A stretch of 64,000 bases of DNA from Methylobacterium oxalidis (GTDB lineage: Bacteria; Pseudomonadota; Alphaproteobacteria; Rhizobiales; Beijerinckiaceae), in the NCBI RefSeq assembly GCF_007992195.1, contig NZ_BJZU01000020.1, forward strand, positions 1 to 64,000. The letters are read 5' to 3'. How positions within the stretch are numbered: the first letter of the stretch is position 1; each line of letters starts with the position of its first letter. This document shows, piece by piece, positions 43,307-52,878 of the stretch. Below the pieces are notes generated by a model that had not been told where the DNA came from, did no database searches, and saw only the letters and a list, made by a program, of their open reading frames with translations. The position numbers were made by a program, and so were the translations under genes.

Positions 43307-44137
43307 ATGACGGGATTGATGACGGGCAAGCGCGGCCTGATCATGGGCGTGGCGAACGATCACTCGATCGCCTGGGGCATCGCCAAGATGCTCTCCGAGC
43401 ACGGTGCCCAGCTCGCCTTCACCTACCAGGGTGAGGCCCTCGGGCGCCGCGTCGGCCCGCTCGCCGCCCGCCTCGGCTCCGACATCGTGGTCCCCTGCGA
43501 CGTCGAGGATCTCGCCTCGGTGGACGCCGCCTTCGCCGCGCTCGACGAGCGCTTCGGCGGCGAGCTGGACTTCGTGGTCCACGCGATCGGCTTCTCCGAC
43601 AAGGCTCAGCTCAAGGGCCGCTACGTCGACGTGACGACGCGCGAGAACTTCTCCCGGACCATGACGATCTCGTGCTTCTCCTTCACGGAGATCGCGCAGC
43701 GGGCGGCCAAGCGCATGAGCGGAGGCGGCTCGCTCCTCACGCTCACCTACGGCGGCTCGACCCGGGTGATGCCGAACTACAACGTGATGGGCGTGGCCAA
43801 GGCCGCGCTGGAGGCTTCCGTGCGCTACCTCGCGGCCGATCTGGGGCCGAACGGCATCCGGGTGAATGCCCTCTCGGCCGGCCCGATGCGGACGCTCGCG
43901 GGAGCCGGAATCGCGGATGCGCGCTTGATGTTCAACCACCAGAAGGCGCACGCCCCGCTTCGCCGCACGGTCACCCTGGAGGATGTGGGCGGCTCCGCGC
44001 TCTACCTGCTCTCCGATCTCTCGGGCGGCGTGACGGGCGAGGTCCACTTCGTGGATTCCGGATACAACATCATCTCGATGCCGCGCCCCGACGTGCTGCA
44101 GGCGCAGGACGCCGCAGGGGTGGTCGGCGACGAGTGA
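43307..44137 (+). CDS. fabI: Enoyl-ACP reductase (NADH)
   Basis: A 276-residue short-chain-dehydrogenase-type reductase that finishes each elongation cycle; it is the triclosan and isoniazid-type target class. Motifs: GLIMGVANDHSIAWGIAKML (cofactor), FVVHAIGFSDK and the catalytic NYNVMGVAKAAL with Tyr-x6-Lys, typical of FabI. The start at 43307 gives MTGLMTGKRG. Preceded by a terminator, so transcribed separately. Confidence 0.95.
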   Translation: MTGLMTGKRGLIMGVANDHSIAWGIAKMLSEHGAQLAFTYQGEALGRRVGPLAARLGSDIVVPCDVEDLASVDAAFAALDERFGGELDFVVHAIGFSDKAQLKGRYVDVTTRENFSRTMTISCFSFTEIAQRAAKRMSGGGSLLTLTYGGSTRVMPNYNVMGVAKAALEASVRYLAADLGPNGIRVNALSAGPMRTLAGAGIADARLMFNHQKAHAPLRRTVTLEDVGGSALYLLSDLSGGVTGEVHFVDSGYNIISMPRPDVLQAQDAAGVVGDE

Positions 44138-44174
44138 CAGGACCCGGGCAGGTCCGACGTCCTCGTCCCACGGC

Positions 44175-46331
44175 TCAAGGGTGCAGCCCCGCGCTGCGCG
44201 CCCCGGCCGCCGGCCGCACCGCCTCCAGCGCGGCGAGCACCGTGCCCTTCGTCAGGATCTGCGGCAGCACGACCGGCTCGCCCGTGCCCGTGTAGAGCAG
44301 GTAGAGCGGTACGCCGCTGCGTCCGTAACGCTCGAGGAGCCGGGTGATCTCCGGGTTCTGGTTCGTCCAGTCGCCCTTGAGATAGGCGATGCCGCGGTCC
44401 GTCAGGGCCGAGCGGACGCTCTCCGTCGCCAGGGCGGTGCGCTCGTTGACCTGGCAGGTGATGCACCACGCCGCCGTCATGTTGACGAGGGCCGGCCGAC
44501 CCTCGCGCACAAGCGCGTCGAGCCGCGCCTGGGTAAAGGTCTCGGCCCCCTCCCCCGCCGCGCTCATGGCGACGGCCCGGTCCCGGTCGAGCCCGAAGGC
44601 GAGCCCTCCGGCGCCGAGGAGCGCCGCCAGGGCGCAGATCTGGGCGAGCCGCGCGGCGGTGGGGCCTGCGCGGCGGCCCTGCTCCCAGGCCCAGGCCGCG
44701 AAGGCGATCAGAACGAGACCGAGGAGGCCCGCGAGGAGGCCCGCCGGGCCGACCTGCTGCGCCAGCACCCAGACGAGCCATGCGGCGGTGGCGTAGACCG
44801 GGAAGGCGAGCGCCCCCTTCAGGGTCTCCATCCAGGCGCCGGGCCGCGGCAGCCGCGCCAGAGCGCCCGGCCAAGCGGTCAGGAGCAGGAAGGGAAGCGC
44901 GAGGCCGAGGCCGAGGCTCGCGAACACGGCGAGCCCGATCGGCGCGGACTGGGTGAGCGCGAACCCGACCGCCGCGCCCATGAACGGGGCGGTGCAGGGG
45001 GTCGCCACCACCGTCGCGAGAACGCCGGTGAAGAACGAGCCCTCCAGCCCGCCGCGGCGGGCGAGCCCGTCGCCGAAGCCGGCGAGGCCGCCGCCGAGAT
45101 GCACGACGCCCGACAGGCTGAGGCCCATCGCGAGGAGCAGGTAGGCGAGCCCCGCCACGACGAGGGGCGATTGGAGCTGGAAGCCCCAGCCGATCGTCGC
45201 CCCGCCGCCCTTCAGCGCGATCAGCAGGCCGGCGAGCGCCAGGAAGCTCGCGAGGACGCCCGCCGTGTAGGCGAGCCCGTGCAGCCGGACGCGCGTCGGC
45301 GCCTCGCCGGAGTGGCGCACGAGGCTCAGCACCTTGATCGACAGGACCGGGAAGACGCAGGGCATCAGGTTGAGGATCAGGCCACCGAGGAAGGCGAGGC
45401 CCGCCGCGCCGAGGAGCGTCAGCGCATCCTCGGAGGCCGCGGACGCGACGGGGGCCGAGGCCGCCACGTCCGGGATCTGCCCCGCCGCGGGCGGGGCCGC
45501 AGGCTCTTCGCCGAGCGCGAAGGCGTGGCGGACTGCGCCGTCGCCATCCGTCTCGACGACGACAACGCCCGGCAGCGTCGCGGGTGGCGGATCCGTGGGC
45601 GTGGCGCGCACGAGCGTGAGCCGGAGCCCGGACGCGTCGGTCTTCAGCTCCTGGGCGGCGGCGTTGTCGATCGCCGTCTCGGAATAGGGGAAGAAGTGCG
45701 CGGTGAGGACGGCGGCCGGGTCGAGACCGAGCCTGCCTAGCGCGAGGACGAGACGATCGCCCTCCACGGAGAGGTGGACCGGATCGGGAGCGGGCTTCGG
45801 CAGCGCGGCGCGGGCCCTGGCGAAGAGGGCGATGCTGGCGGGGTCGGCCCGCACCGGACCCGACGCCACGGGCAGGGTCAGGCTCAGGTTGGCGGAGCCG
45901 GGCACGCACTCGGTCTCGCAGGCGAGGTAACTGAGCTTGCCCGAGAGCCGCACCGGCGCCGCCGGGTCGAGGCTCGGCGGCGGCGTGAGGGTGACGAGGA
46001 GCGCCGTCTCGCCCTCGTAACCGTAGTTCATCAGGTGGGCGACGGGGATGCGGTGGGGCGCCGGCCACCGGATCGGTCCGGCCGAGAAGCCCGCGGGCAG
46101 CGTCCAGACCATCTCGGGCGGCAGACCGGAATCGCCGGGATTGCGCCAGTAGACGTGCCAGCCGGGCTTCATCACCATGCGCAGCGCGACGGTGAAGGGC
46201 TCGCCCGCGCGGACCGAGACCGGCTCCGCGACGAGGCTCGCCCGGACGAGGTCCGTGGGCGCCTTGAAGCCCTGCGCCCCGGCGCCGACTGTGCCGAGGA
46301 TCAGGACAAGGAGGGAGAGAAGCCGGATCAT
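44175..46331 (-). CDS. ScsB/DsbD-like transmembrane thiol:disulfide reductase
   Basis: A 718-residue protein that should carry electrons from cytosolic thioredoxin to periplasmic partners. A signal peptide (to about 19) precedes an N-terminal periplasmic domain (about 20-270), eight helices with conserved cysteines in LMPCVFPVLSIKV and VVATPCTAPFMGAA, and a C-terminal thioredoxin-like domain with AAWCITCQVNER. The WCxxC pair Ile-Thr is nearer to ScsB (copper-sensitivity suppressor) than to E. coli DsbD. No scsC/scsD partner is next to it. Length fits the family. Confidence 0.88.
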   Translation of the reverse strand: MIRLLSLLVLILGTVGAGAQGFKAPTDLVRASLVAEPVSVRAGEPFTVALRMVMKPGWHVYWRNPGDSGLPPEMVWTLPAGFSAGPIRWPAPHRIPVAHLMNYGYEGETALLVTLTPPPSLDPAAPVRLSGKLSYLACETECVPGSANLSLTLPVASGPVRADPASIALFARARAALPKPAPDPVHLSVEGDRLVLALGRLGLDPAAVLTAHFFPYSETAIDNAAAQELKTDASGLRLTLVRATPTDPPPATLPGVVVVETDGDGAVRHAFALGEEPAAPPAAGQIPDVAASAPVASAASEDALTLLGAAGLAFLGGLILNLMPCVFPVLSIKVLSLVRHSGEAPTRVRLHGLAYTAGVLASFLALAGLLIALKGGGATIGWGFQLQSPLVVAGLAYLLLAMGLSLSGVVHLGGGLAGFGDGLARRGGLEGSFFTGVLATVVATPCTAPFMGAAVGFALTQSAPIGLAVFASLGLGLALPFLLLTAWPGALARLPRPGAWMETLKGALAFPVYATAAWLVWVLAQQVGPAGLLAGLLGLVLIAFAAWAWEQGRRAGPTAARLAQICALAALLGAGGLAFGLDRDRAVAMSAAGEGAETFTQARLDALVREGRPALVNMTAAWCITCQVNERTALATESVRSALTDRGIAYLKGDWTNQNPEITRLLERYGRSGVPLYLLYTGTGEPVVLPQILTKGTVLAALEAVRPAAGARSAGLHP

Positions 46332-46442
46332 CGTGCCCTTGTCACCCGCGCCGGCTCGCGGCGCGGCCAGTCCACCCCGATCATACGGCCTTTGCGGGAA
46401 AGCCGGAACCGAGGGCCGGCGCGGGATGCCGCCGCGGGTGGC

Positions 46443-48287
46443 TCAGGCCGCAGGGGCGAGCGGCGCCGTCGCACGCTCCAGCCAGGACGCGGTCTCCGGC
46501 TCGAGATCCCCCGCGAGGGTCTCGCGGACCCGGGCGTGATAGGCGTCGATCCAGGCCATCTCGGCGGCCGAGAGCAGGCCCGGCTCGATCAGGCGACGGT
46601 CGTAGGGGGCGAGCGTCAGCGTCTCGAAGCCGAGCATCGGGCGCTCTCCTCCGGCGATCTCGGCCTCCTGCACGAGGACGAGGTTCTCCGTGCGGATGCC
46701 GTAGGCGCCGGCCTTGTAGTAGCCCGGCTCGTTCGAGAGGATCATGCCGGGCTGGAGCACCACCGTGCCGGTCTTGGCGATGCGCTGCGGCCCCTCATGC
46801 ACGGACAGGAAGCTGCCGACGCCGTGCCCCGTGCCGTGGTCGAAGTCGAGCCCGGCCTCCCACAGGGCGAGACGGGCGAAGGCGTCGATCTGAGCCCCGG
46901 TCGTGCCCTTGGGGAAGACGGCGCGGGAGATCGCGACGTGCCCCTTCAGCACGCGGGTGAAGCGGTCGCGCATCTCCGCGGTGGGCTCACCCACCGACAC
47001 CGTGCGGGTGACGTCGGTGGTGCCGTCCCGGTACTGCGCCCCGGAATCGATCAGGAACAGCTCGCCCCGGCGGGCCCGCCGGTCGGTGGCGTGGGTCACC
47101 CGGTAATGGACGATGGCCCCGTTCGGGCCGGAGCCCGAGATCGTCGGAAAGGAGACGTCGCGCAGCTCGCCCCCGGCGGCACGCAAATCCTCCAGAGCCT
47201 CGACGGCCTCGATCTCGCCGATGCCGCCCGAGGCGGCGCGGGCGTCGAGCCAGGCGAGGAAGCGGGTCAGGGCGAGCCCGTCGCGGCGGTGGGCGGCGCA
47301 GGTGCCGGCAATCTCGGCCGCGTTCTTGACCGCCTTCATGGCGGTGACCGGGTCCGGCCCGACATCGGCGACGCCGCCCGCTGCCTCGACCAGGCCCTTG
47401 AGTGCAGCGGCACCCGTCGCCGCGTCGAGCCGGGTGCGGCCAGTGCCGAGCCCGGCCAGCGCCTCCGCGAGGGCGGCGCGCGGGACGATGTCGGCGATCG
47501 GTTCGAGGGCGGCGCGGGCTTCGGGCGCGATCTCGGGCGAGGCGAGGAAGAGGCTCGCCCGGCCCTCGCGCGGCACCAGCGCGTAGCCGAGGGCGAGCGG
47601 CGTGTGCGCCACGTCGCCCCCGCGCAGGTTGAAGGCCCAGGCGAGGTTGTGCGGGTCGGAGATCACGAGGACCTCGCAGCCGGTCTCTGTGAGGGCCTCG
47701 CGGATGCGCGCGAGCTTGGCCGAGGCCGCCTCGCCGGCGAGTGCGTCCGGCTGCACGACGACGAGCCCCGCCGGCGGGCGGGGACGCCCCGCCCAGACGG
47801 CATCGACGAGGTTCCCGTCGACGGCCCGTAGCGTGGCGCCGGCCTTGGTCGCGGCCCGCTCCAGGCGCGCGACGCCGTCCGGCGTGTGCAGCCAGGGGTC
47901 GTAGCCGAGCACGGCGCCCTCCTTCAGCGTCTCGCCGAGCCACGCCTCGGCCGTCTTCTCGGCCAGGGGAACCGGGGTGATGACGCCCGTATCGACCTGT
48001 TCCGGCGCCTGCAGGGTGTAGCGCCCGTCGACGAACAGGGCTGCGACGTCGGCGAGCACGATCGCCGTGCCGGCGGAGCCCGTGAAGCCGGTGAGCCAGG
48101 CGAGGCGCTCGGCATTGGCGGGCACGTACTCGGACTGGTGCTCGTCGGCCCGCGGGACCACGAATCCGTCGACCCGCGCCTCGCGCATCGCCGCCCGGAG
48201 CGCCGCGATCCGCTCCGGGCCCTTGCGGCGGCTCGGATCGTCGAAGGTCTGGAAGCGGTGGCGGCTGGTCGGGACGGCGGAGGTCAT
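46443..48287 (-). CDS. pepP: Xaa-Pro aminopeptidase (M24 family, three-domain)
   Basis: A 614-residue metallopeptidase that removes N-terminal residues ahead of proline. It has two creatinase-like N-terminal domains (about 1-305) and a pita-bread catalytic domain (about 310-600). Dinuclear-metal ligands are visible: Asp in FLIDSGAQYRDGTTDVTR, His in GTGHGVGSFL, Glu in LSNEPGYY and Glu in RTENLVLV. The long two-domain N-terminus marks the eukaryote-like long form. Start at 48287. Confidence 0.94.
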   Translation of the reverse strand: MTSAVPTSRHRFQTFDDPSRRKGPERIAALRAAMREARVDGFVVPRADEHQSEYVPANAERLAWLTGFTGSAGTAIVLADVAALFVDGRYTLQAPEQVDTGVITPVPLAEKTAEAWLGETLKEGAVLGYDPWLHTPDGVARLERAATKAGATLRAVDGNLVDAVWAGRPRPPAGLVVVQPDALAGEAASAKLARIREALTETGCEVLVISDPHNLAWAFNLRGGDVAHTPLALGYALVPREGRASLFLASPEIAPEARAALEPIADIVPRAALAEALAGLGTGRTRLDAATGAAALKGLVEAAGGVADVGPDPVTAMKAVKNAAEIAGTCAAHRRDGLALTRFLAWLDARAASGGIGEIEAVEALEDLRAAGGELRDVSFPTISGSGPNGAIVHYRVTHATDRRARRGELFLIDSGAQYRDGTTDVTRTVSVGEPTAEMRDRFTRVLKGHVAISRAVFPKGTTGAQIDAFARLALWEAGLDFDHGTGHGVGSFLSVHEGPQRIAKTGTVVLQPGMILSNEPGYYKAGAYGIRTENLVLVQEAEIAGGERPMLGFETLTLAPYDRRLIEPGLLSAAEMAWIDAYHARVRETLAGDLEPETASWLERATAPLAPAA

Positions 48288-48328
48288 GCCGAAGGGTTAC
48301 GTCGCCCGTCCCGGCCCGGCAACCGGGT

Positions 48329-49246
48329 TCAGCGCGGGCGGGGAGCCGCCCCGCCGCGGCGCAGGACGAGCGTCGCCCAGCCCTCGATCACCCCCTTGTG
48401 CGCGAGGTGGAAGCCCTGGTGCCCGTAGGTCGAGAGCACGCCGGGCACGTCGCGCTCGATCAGCCCGGAGAGGATCAGCACGCCGTCGTCGGCCACCACG
48501 GCCGTGAGCGAGGGGGCGAGGCGCTTCAGCGGCCGCGCCAGGATGTTGGCGAAGACCACGTCGAAGTGGCGCGGGCGGTTCGCCATCGCGTTCTGGACGC
48601 CGGGGCCCTGGTAGAGCCGGAGCCAGGGCGTCAGGCCGTTCAGGCGCGCGTTGGCGTGCGCGGTCGTCACGGCCTCCGGGTCGAGGTCGCCCGCCACGAC
48701 GGCTTTGCGCAGCGCCCGCGCCGCCGCGAAGGCGAGGATGCCCGTGCCGGTTCCGACGTCGAGCACCCGCGCCGGACGGCCGCGCTTCATCGCGGCGACG
48801 AGGGCGCGCAGGCAGCCGAGGGTGGTGCCGTGGTGGCCGGTGCCGAAGGCGAGCGCGGCCTCGATCTCGATCGGCAGGTCGTTAGCGCGGACGTGCTCCC
48901 GGTCGTGCGCGCCGTGCACGAGGATGCGGCCGGCCCGCACCGGCTTCAGGCCCTCCAGGGAGGCGCGCACCCAGTCCTGCTGGTCGATGGTCTGGAAATC
49001 GGCGGCGTCCGCCTGATCGCCGACGATCGGGCGGATCAGCTCGCGGACCATCTCCTCGTCCGGCGCCTCGGAGAAGTACGCCTCGAGCCGCCACGTCACC
49101 CCGTCCTCCGCCTCGAAGGCGGCCACCGCCGTCTCGGTCGGGTCGAACATCTCGCCGAGGAGGTCGGTCATGGCGCGGGCCGACGCCTCGTCGGTGAGGA
49201 GGCGCAGGACGTGGGTCGGGCGGTGGGGCGGCAGGCCTTCGAGCAT
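48329..49246 (-). CDS. prmA: Ribosomal protein L11 methyltransferase
   Basis: A 305-residue SAM-dependent methyltransferase that trimethylates ribosomal protein L11. An N-terminal substrate-recognition domain (about 1-110) is followed by the Rossmann domain with LDVGTGTGILAFAAA (about 160), GDLDPEAV and FDVVFANILARPL. The start at 49246 (MLEGLPPHRP) fits the family better than the longer frame to 49282. pepP follows 41 bp downstream. Confidence 0.93.
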   Translation of the reverse strand: MLEGLPPHRPTHVLRLLTDEASARAMTDLLGEMFDPTETAVAAFEAEDGVTWRLEAYFSEAPDEEMVRELIRPIVGDQADAADFQTIDQQDWVRASLEGLKPVRAGRILVHGAHDREHVRANDLPIEIEAALAFGTGHHGTTLGCLRALVAAMKRGRPARVLDVGTGTGILAFAAARALRKAVVAGDLDPEAVTTAHANARLNGLTPWLRLYQGPGVQNAMANRPRHFDVVFANILARPLKRLAPSLTAVVADDGVLILSGLIERDVPGVLSTYGHQGFHLAHKGVIEGWATLVLRRGGAAPRPR

Positions 49247-49376
49247 GGGCCCGGCTCTAAGCGCACGCGGCCCGCCTGTCACGCCGCCCGTGCGTCCGAT
49301 CGCGGAACCGAGCCCCGCGCTGGCACGCGGCGTGAATCCGGCCGAGCCGGCGCAAGGCAGGGGAAGGACACGCGCA

Positions 49377-49613
49377 ATGCTCGGATTGTCGCGCCGGCAC
49401 AGCCACTTCGTCTACGGGGTGATCCAGTCGGGGCTGACCTGCGGCATCGCCTCCGGCATCGCGAGCGTGCCGCTCCTCGCCGAGGGCGCCTTCCTCGCGA
49501 GCTGGCTGCGCGCGTGGCTCCTCGCCTGGGCGGCGATGCTGCCCGTGGTGATCCTCGCCGCGCCGCTGATCCGGCGCCTCGCCGACGCGCTCACGCTGGA
49601 GGAGCAGGGCTGA
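49377..49613 (+). CDS. DUF2798 two-helix membrane protein
   Basis: A 78-residue inner-membrane protein with a basic N-terminus (LSRRHSHFVYGVIQSGLTCGIA) and two helices (about 12-33 and 42-64), matching DUF2798. Role unknown. The GGGGAAGG site 12 bases before ATG 49377 supports this start. ilvD follows 105 bp later. Confidence 0.85.
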   Translation: MLGLSRRHSHFVYGVIQSGLTCGIASGIASVPLLAEGAFLASWLRAWLLAWAAMLPVVILAAPLIRRLADALTLEEQG

Positions 49614-49718
49614 CGGGAAGCGTGGCCGGGCGCGGGCGCGTTGAAGTCCCGCACCCATTCGTGAGAGAGGGTGCGGCGAACGGGCCGAGAGCCCGACCGT
49701 CCGGACCCGACGCACGTC

Positions 49719-51557
49719 ATGCCCGCCTACCGCTCCCGCACCACCACCCACGGCCGCAACATGGCCGGCGCCCGCGGCCTCTGGCGCGCCACCGGCATGA
49801 AAGATTCCGATTTCGGCAAGCCGATCATCGCGGTCGTGAACTCCTTCACGCAGTTCGTGCCCGGCCACGTCCACCTGAAGGATCTCGGGCAGCTCGTGGC
49901 ACGCGAGATCGAGCAGGCCGGCGGCGTGGCCAAGGAGTTCAACACCATCGCGGTCGACGACGGCATCGCCATGGGCCACGACGGGATGCTCTACTCCCTG
50001 CCCTCCCGCGAGTTGATCGCCGATTCCGTCGAGTACATGGTCAACGCGCACTGCGCCGACGCCATGGTCTGCATCTCGAACTGCGACAAGATCACGCCCG
50101 GCATGCTGATGGCGGCCCTGCGCCTCAACATCCCGGTCGTGTTCGTCTCGGGCGGCCCGATGGAGGCCGGCAAGGCCGTCCTGAAGGGCGTGACCCGCAA
50201 GTTCGACCTCGTGGACGCCATGGTGGCCGCGGCCGACGACCGGGTCTCGGACGAGGATGTCCAGGTCATCGAGCGCTCGGCCTGCCCGACCTGCGGCTCC
50301 TGCTCGGGCATGTTCACGGCCAATTCCATGAACTGCCTCACCGAGGCGCTGGGGCTGGCGCTGCCCGGCAACGGCTCGGTGCTCGCCACCCACGCCGACC
50401 GCCGCCGCCTGTTCGTGGAGGCCGGCCACCTGATCGTGGATCTCGCCCGCCGCTACTACGAGCAGGACGACGCGCGCGTGCTGCCGCGCGCGATCGCGAG
50501 CTTCGCGGCCTTCGAGAACGCGATGACCCTCGACATCGCCATGGGCGGCTCGACGAACACGGTCCTGCACCTCCTGGCCGCCGCGCACGAGGGGGAGGTG
50601 CCCTTCACGATGGCCGACATCGACCGATTGTCCCGGCGCGTTCCGGTGCTCTGCAAGGTCGCACCGGCGGTCGCCGACATCCACATGGAGGACGTGCACC
50701 GGGCCGGCGGGATCATGGGGATCCTGGGCGAGCTCGACCGGGCCGGCCTGATCGACGGGTCCGTCGGCAACGTCAGCGCCGGCACGCTCGGCGAGGCGCT
50801 CGCCCGCTGGGACGTGCGCCGCTCGGAGAGCGCCGCCGTGCAGAGCTTCTACCGGGCCGCTCCCGGCGGCGTGCCGACCCAGGTCGCCTTCAGCCAGGAC
50901 TCGCGCTTCGACGCGCTCGACCTCGACCGCGAGGCGGGGGTGATTCGCGACATGGCCCACGCCTACTCGCGGGACGGCGGCCTCGCCGTGCTCTACGGCA
51001 ACCTCGCCGAGGACGGCTGCATCGTGAAGACCGCGGGCGTCGATGCCAGCATCCTCACCTTCACGGGCACGGCCCACGTCTTCGAGAGCCAGGACGCGGC
51101 GGTGGACGGCATCCTCAACGGCCGCGTCAAGGCCGGCGAGGTGGTGCTGATCCGCTACGAGGGCCCGCGCGGCGGCCCCGGCATGCAGGAGATGCTCTAT
51201 CCGACGAGCTACCTGAAATCGAAGGGCCTCGGCAAAGCCTGCGCCCTCGTCACGGACGGGCGCTTCTCGGGCGGCTCCTCCGGGCTCTCGATCGGCCACG
51301 TCTCGCCCGAGGCGGCCGAGGGCGGGCTGATCGGCCTCGTCGCCCAGGGTGACCGGATCGAGATCGACATCCCCAACCGGCGCATCCATCTCGCCGTGGA
51401 CGAGGCCGAGCTCGGCCGCCGCCGCGCCGCGCGCGAGGCGGCCGGCTGGCGCCCGGAGGTTCCGCGCAAGCGCAAGGTCAGCGCGGCGCTCCGCGCCTAC
51501 GCGATGCTGGCGACGAGCGCCGCGAAGGGGGCCGTGCGCAACCTCGCGGCCGACTGA
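49719..51557 (+). CDS. ilvD: Dihydroxy-acid dehydratase
   Basis: A 612-residue Fe-S dehydratase that makes the 2-oxo acids for valine, isoleucine and leucine, the step before IlvE. Cluster cysteines lie in [10 protein letters not shown] and [19 protein letters not shown]; further family motifs are [17 protein letters not shown] at the start and [22 protein letters not shown] near the C-terminus. Length matches the E. coli-type enzyme, commonly a [4Fe-4S] form. Start 49719. Confidence 0.96.
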   Translation: MPAYRSRTTTHGRNMAGARGLWRATGMKDSDFGKPIIAVVNSFTQFVPGHVHLKDLGQLVAREIEQAGGVAKEFNTIAVDDGIAMGHDGMLYSLPSRELIADSVEYMVNAHCADAMVCISNCDKITPGMLMAALRLNIPVVFVSGGPMEAGKAVLKGVTRKFDLVDAMVAAADDRVSDEDVQVIERSACPTCGSCSGMFTANSMNCLTEALGLALPGNGSVLATHADRRRLFVEAGHLIVDLARRYYEQDDARVLPRAIASFAAFENAMTLDIAMGGSTNTVLHLLAAAHEGEVPFTMADIDRLSRRVPVLCKVAPAVADIHMEDVHRAGGIMGILGELDRAGLIDGSVGNVSAGTLGEALARWDVRRSESAAVQSFYRAAPGGVPTQVAFSQDSRFDALDLDREAGVIRDMAHAYSRDGGLAVLYGNLAEDGCIVKTAGVDASILTFTGTAHVFESQDAAVDGILNGRVKAGEVVLIRYEGPRGGPGMQEMLYPTSYLKSKGLGKACALVTDGRFSGGSSGLSIGHVSPEAAEGGLIGLVAQGDRIEIDIPNRRIHLAVDEAELGRRRAAREAAGWRPEVPRKRKVSAALRAYAMLATSAAKGAVRNLAAD

Positions 51558-51593
51558 GCCGCGCGCCTCAGCGTTTCACCGCGCGCCCGGCCG

Positions 51594-51618
51594 GGAACCG
51601 CCCAAGGATGCGTCAGTT
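51594..51618 (+). promoter_or_regulatory. Imperfect EcfG-type promoter upstream of the 66-aa gene
   Basis: GGAAC (51594-51598), 16 bases, then AGTT (51615-51618): one mismatch in the -10. It lies 53 bp before a perfect copy aimed at the same gene. Confidence 0.4.
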
Positions 51619-51646
51619 TGTTCATCCTGTGGGCGTAAGCTCGGCT

Positions 51647-51671
51647 GGAACGGAGAGCGCCGAGGGGCGTT
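51647..51671 (+). promoter_or_regulatory. EcfG-type general-stress promoter for the 66-aa gene
   Basis: GGAAC (51647-51651), 16 bases, then CGTT (51668-51671). Predicted start near 51680, about 40 nt before the ATG at 51722. Confidence 0.75.
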
Positions 51672-51721
51672 CTCGGTGGCCCTGCTCCGAACCGAGAAGG
51701 CTGTTGAGGCTGCGTTCGCGC

Positions 51722-51922
51722 ATGAAGAAGAAAAGATCCGGCCGTCGTGAGCCGGTGATCCTCACGACCGAACTCCGACCGCGCCGCGGTCGCCGCCGCG
51801 TGCAGGCGATGGGCACCGAAGGACTGGACGCGCCGATGCCCGGCCAGCTCCTCGTCCTGCTGAGTCGCCTGCACCGGTCCGAGACGGCCCGCGCCCGCCC
51901 CGACGACGAGGCGCTCGGCTGA
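51722..51922 (+). CDS. 66-aa basic hypothetical protein with stress promoter
   Basis: A 66-residue protein starting MKKKRSGRREPVILTTELRPRRGRRRVQAM. The first half is strongly basic; the second has a short helix QLLVLLSRLHRSETARAR. No family is recognised; a nucleic-acid-binding role is possible from charge alone. The gene is supported by a perfect EcfG-type promoter 50 bp upstream and a second imperfect one before it. A longer in-frame start at 51608 falls inside the promoter region and is rejected. A 27-bp tandem repeat follows the stop. Confidence 0.55.
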   Translation: MKKKRSGRREPVILTTELRPRRGRRRVQAMGTEGLDAPMPGQLLVLLSRLHRSETARARPDDEALG

Positions 51923-51976
51923 CCCGCGCGTCGCGCGCATGGTGTCGTGCCCGCGCGTCTCGCGCATGGTGACGTG
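51923..51976 (+). repeat. 27-bp tandem repeat, two copies
   Basis: Copy 1 at 51923-51949 and copy 2 at 51950-51976 match at 25 of 27 positions. Each contains GCGCATGGTG. It lies between the stop of the 66-aa gene and modA. A purpose is not evident. Confidence 0.85.
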
Positions 51977-52070
51977 ACGGGGGCCGGCGCTTGTGCGTGC
52001 CGGCTCCGCCCTTATCATCCCCCCGGCAATGCCGCCGGCCGAACCCGGCGCCGGACACCGAGGGGCCTCC

Positions 52071-52859
52071 ATGACATCGACGCGGCGGATCTGGCTCGCG
52101 GGCGCGCTCGCGCTCCTCCTCGGAGCACTCCCGGCTCGGGCGGACGAGCCCGTCCTCGTCTTCGCCGCTGCGAGCCTGAAGAACGCGGTCGACGACGCGG
52201 CCGCCGCCTGGAGAGGGGAGACGGGCAAGGTGGCCAAGGTCTCCTACGCCGCCTCGAACGCGCTGGCGAAGCAGATCGAGGCCGGAGCCCCGGCCGACCT
52301 CTTCATCTCCGCCGACCTAGCCTGGATGGACTACGCCGAGAGGGCCGGCACGATCCGGCCCGGCACCCGCGCGAACTTCCTGCGCAACAGCATCGTGCTC
52401 GTCGCGCCGAAGGATTCGCCCCTCTCCGTCGATCTGAAGCCCGGCCTCGATCTCGCCAAGGCACTCGGCGGCGGGCGCCTCGCGGTCGGCAACGTCGAGT
52501 CGGTGCCGGCTGGCAAGTACGGCCGCGCGGCGCTCCAGGCCCTCGGCGCCTGGGACGGCGTGAGGGATCGCCTCGCCCAGGCCGAGAACGTCCGCGCCGC
52601 CCTCCTCCTCGTCTCCCGCGGCGAGGCGCCGCTCGGGATCGTCTACGCCACCGACGCGGCCTCCGACCCGGGCGTGCGCGTGGTCGCGACCTTCCCGGCC
52701 GACAGCCATCCGCCGATCGTCTACCCGATCGCTGAGACGAAGGATTCGGCCAATCCGAACGCTGCCGCCTTCCTCGCCTACCTGAAGAGCCCGGCCGCGC
52801 GCGGCCACTTCGAGCGCCAGGGCTTCACCGTGCTGGGGCAGGCGGGCGAGCGCTTCTGA
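52071..52859 (+). CDS. modA: Molybdate-binding periplasmic protein
   Basis: A 262-residue binding protein. Signal peptide to about residue 24 (PARADEPVLVF). Family motifs: LVFAAASLKNAVDDAAAAW, ASNALAKQIEAGAPADLFISAD, LVSRGEAPLGIVYATDA, FERQGFTVL. It binds molybdate (or tungstate) for ModBC. The ATG at 52071 follows GAGGGGCC. No ModE-type operator or Moco riboswitch is visible upstream. Confidence 0.95.
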   Translation: MTSTRRIWLAGALALLLGALPARADEPVLVFAAASLKNAVDDAAAAWRGETGKVAKVSYAASNALAKQIEAGAPADLFISADLAWMDYAERAGTIRPGTRANFLRNSIVLVAPKDSPLSVDLKPGLDLAKALGGGRLAVGNVESVPAGKYGRAALQALGAWDGVRDRLAQAENVRAALLLVSRGEAPLGIVYATDAASDPGVRVVATFPADSHPPIVYPIAETKDSANPNAAAFLAYLKSPAARGHFERQGFTVLGQAGERF

Positions 52860-52878
52860 CGCGCCGGTCCGCGCCGCC

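Noticed and set aside
49306..49331. GGAAC upstream of the DUF2798 gene
   Set aside because: The bases at the -10 distance read ACGC, not CGTT.
51497..52237. Minus-strand open frame over the modA promoter region
   Set aside because: It is antisense to modA and the 66-aa gene, low-complexity, and crosses the tandem repeat; no domain is recognised.
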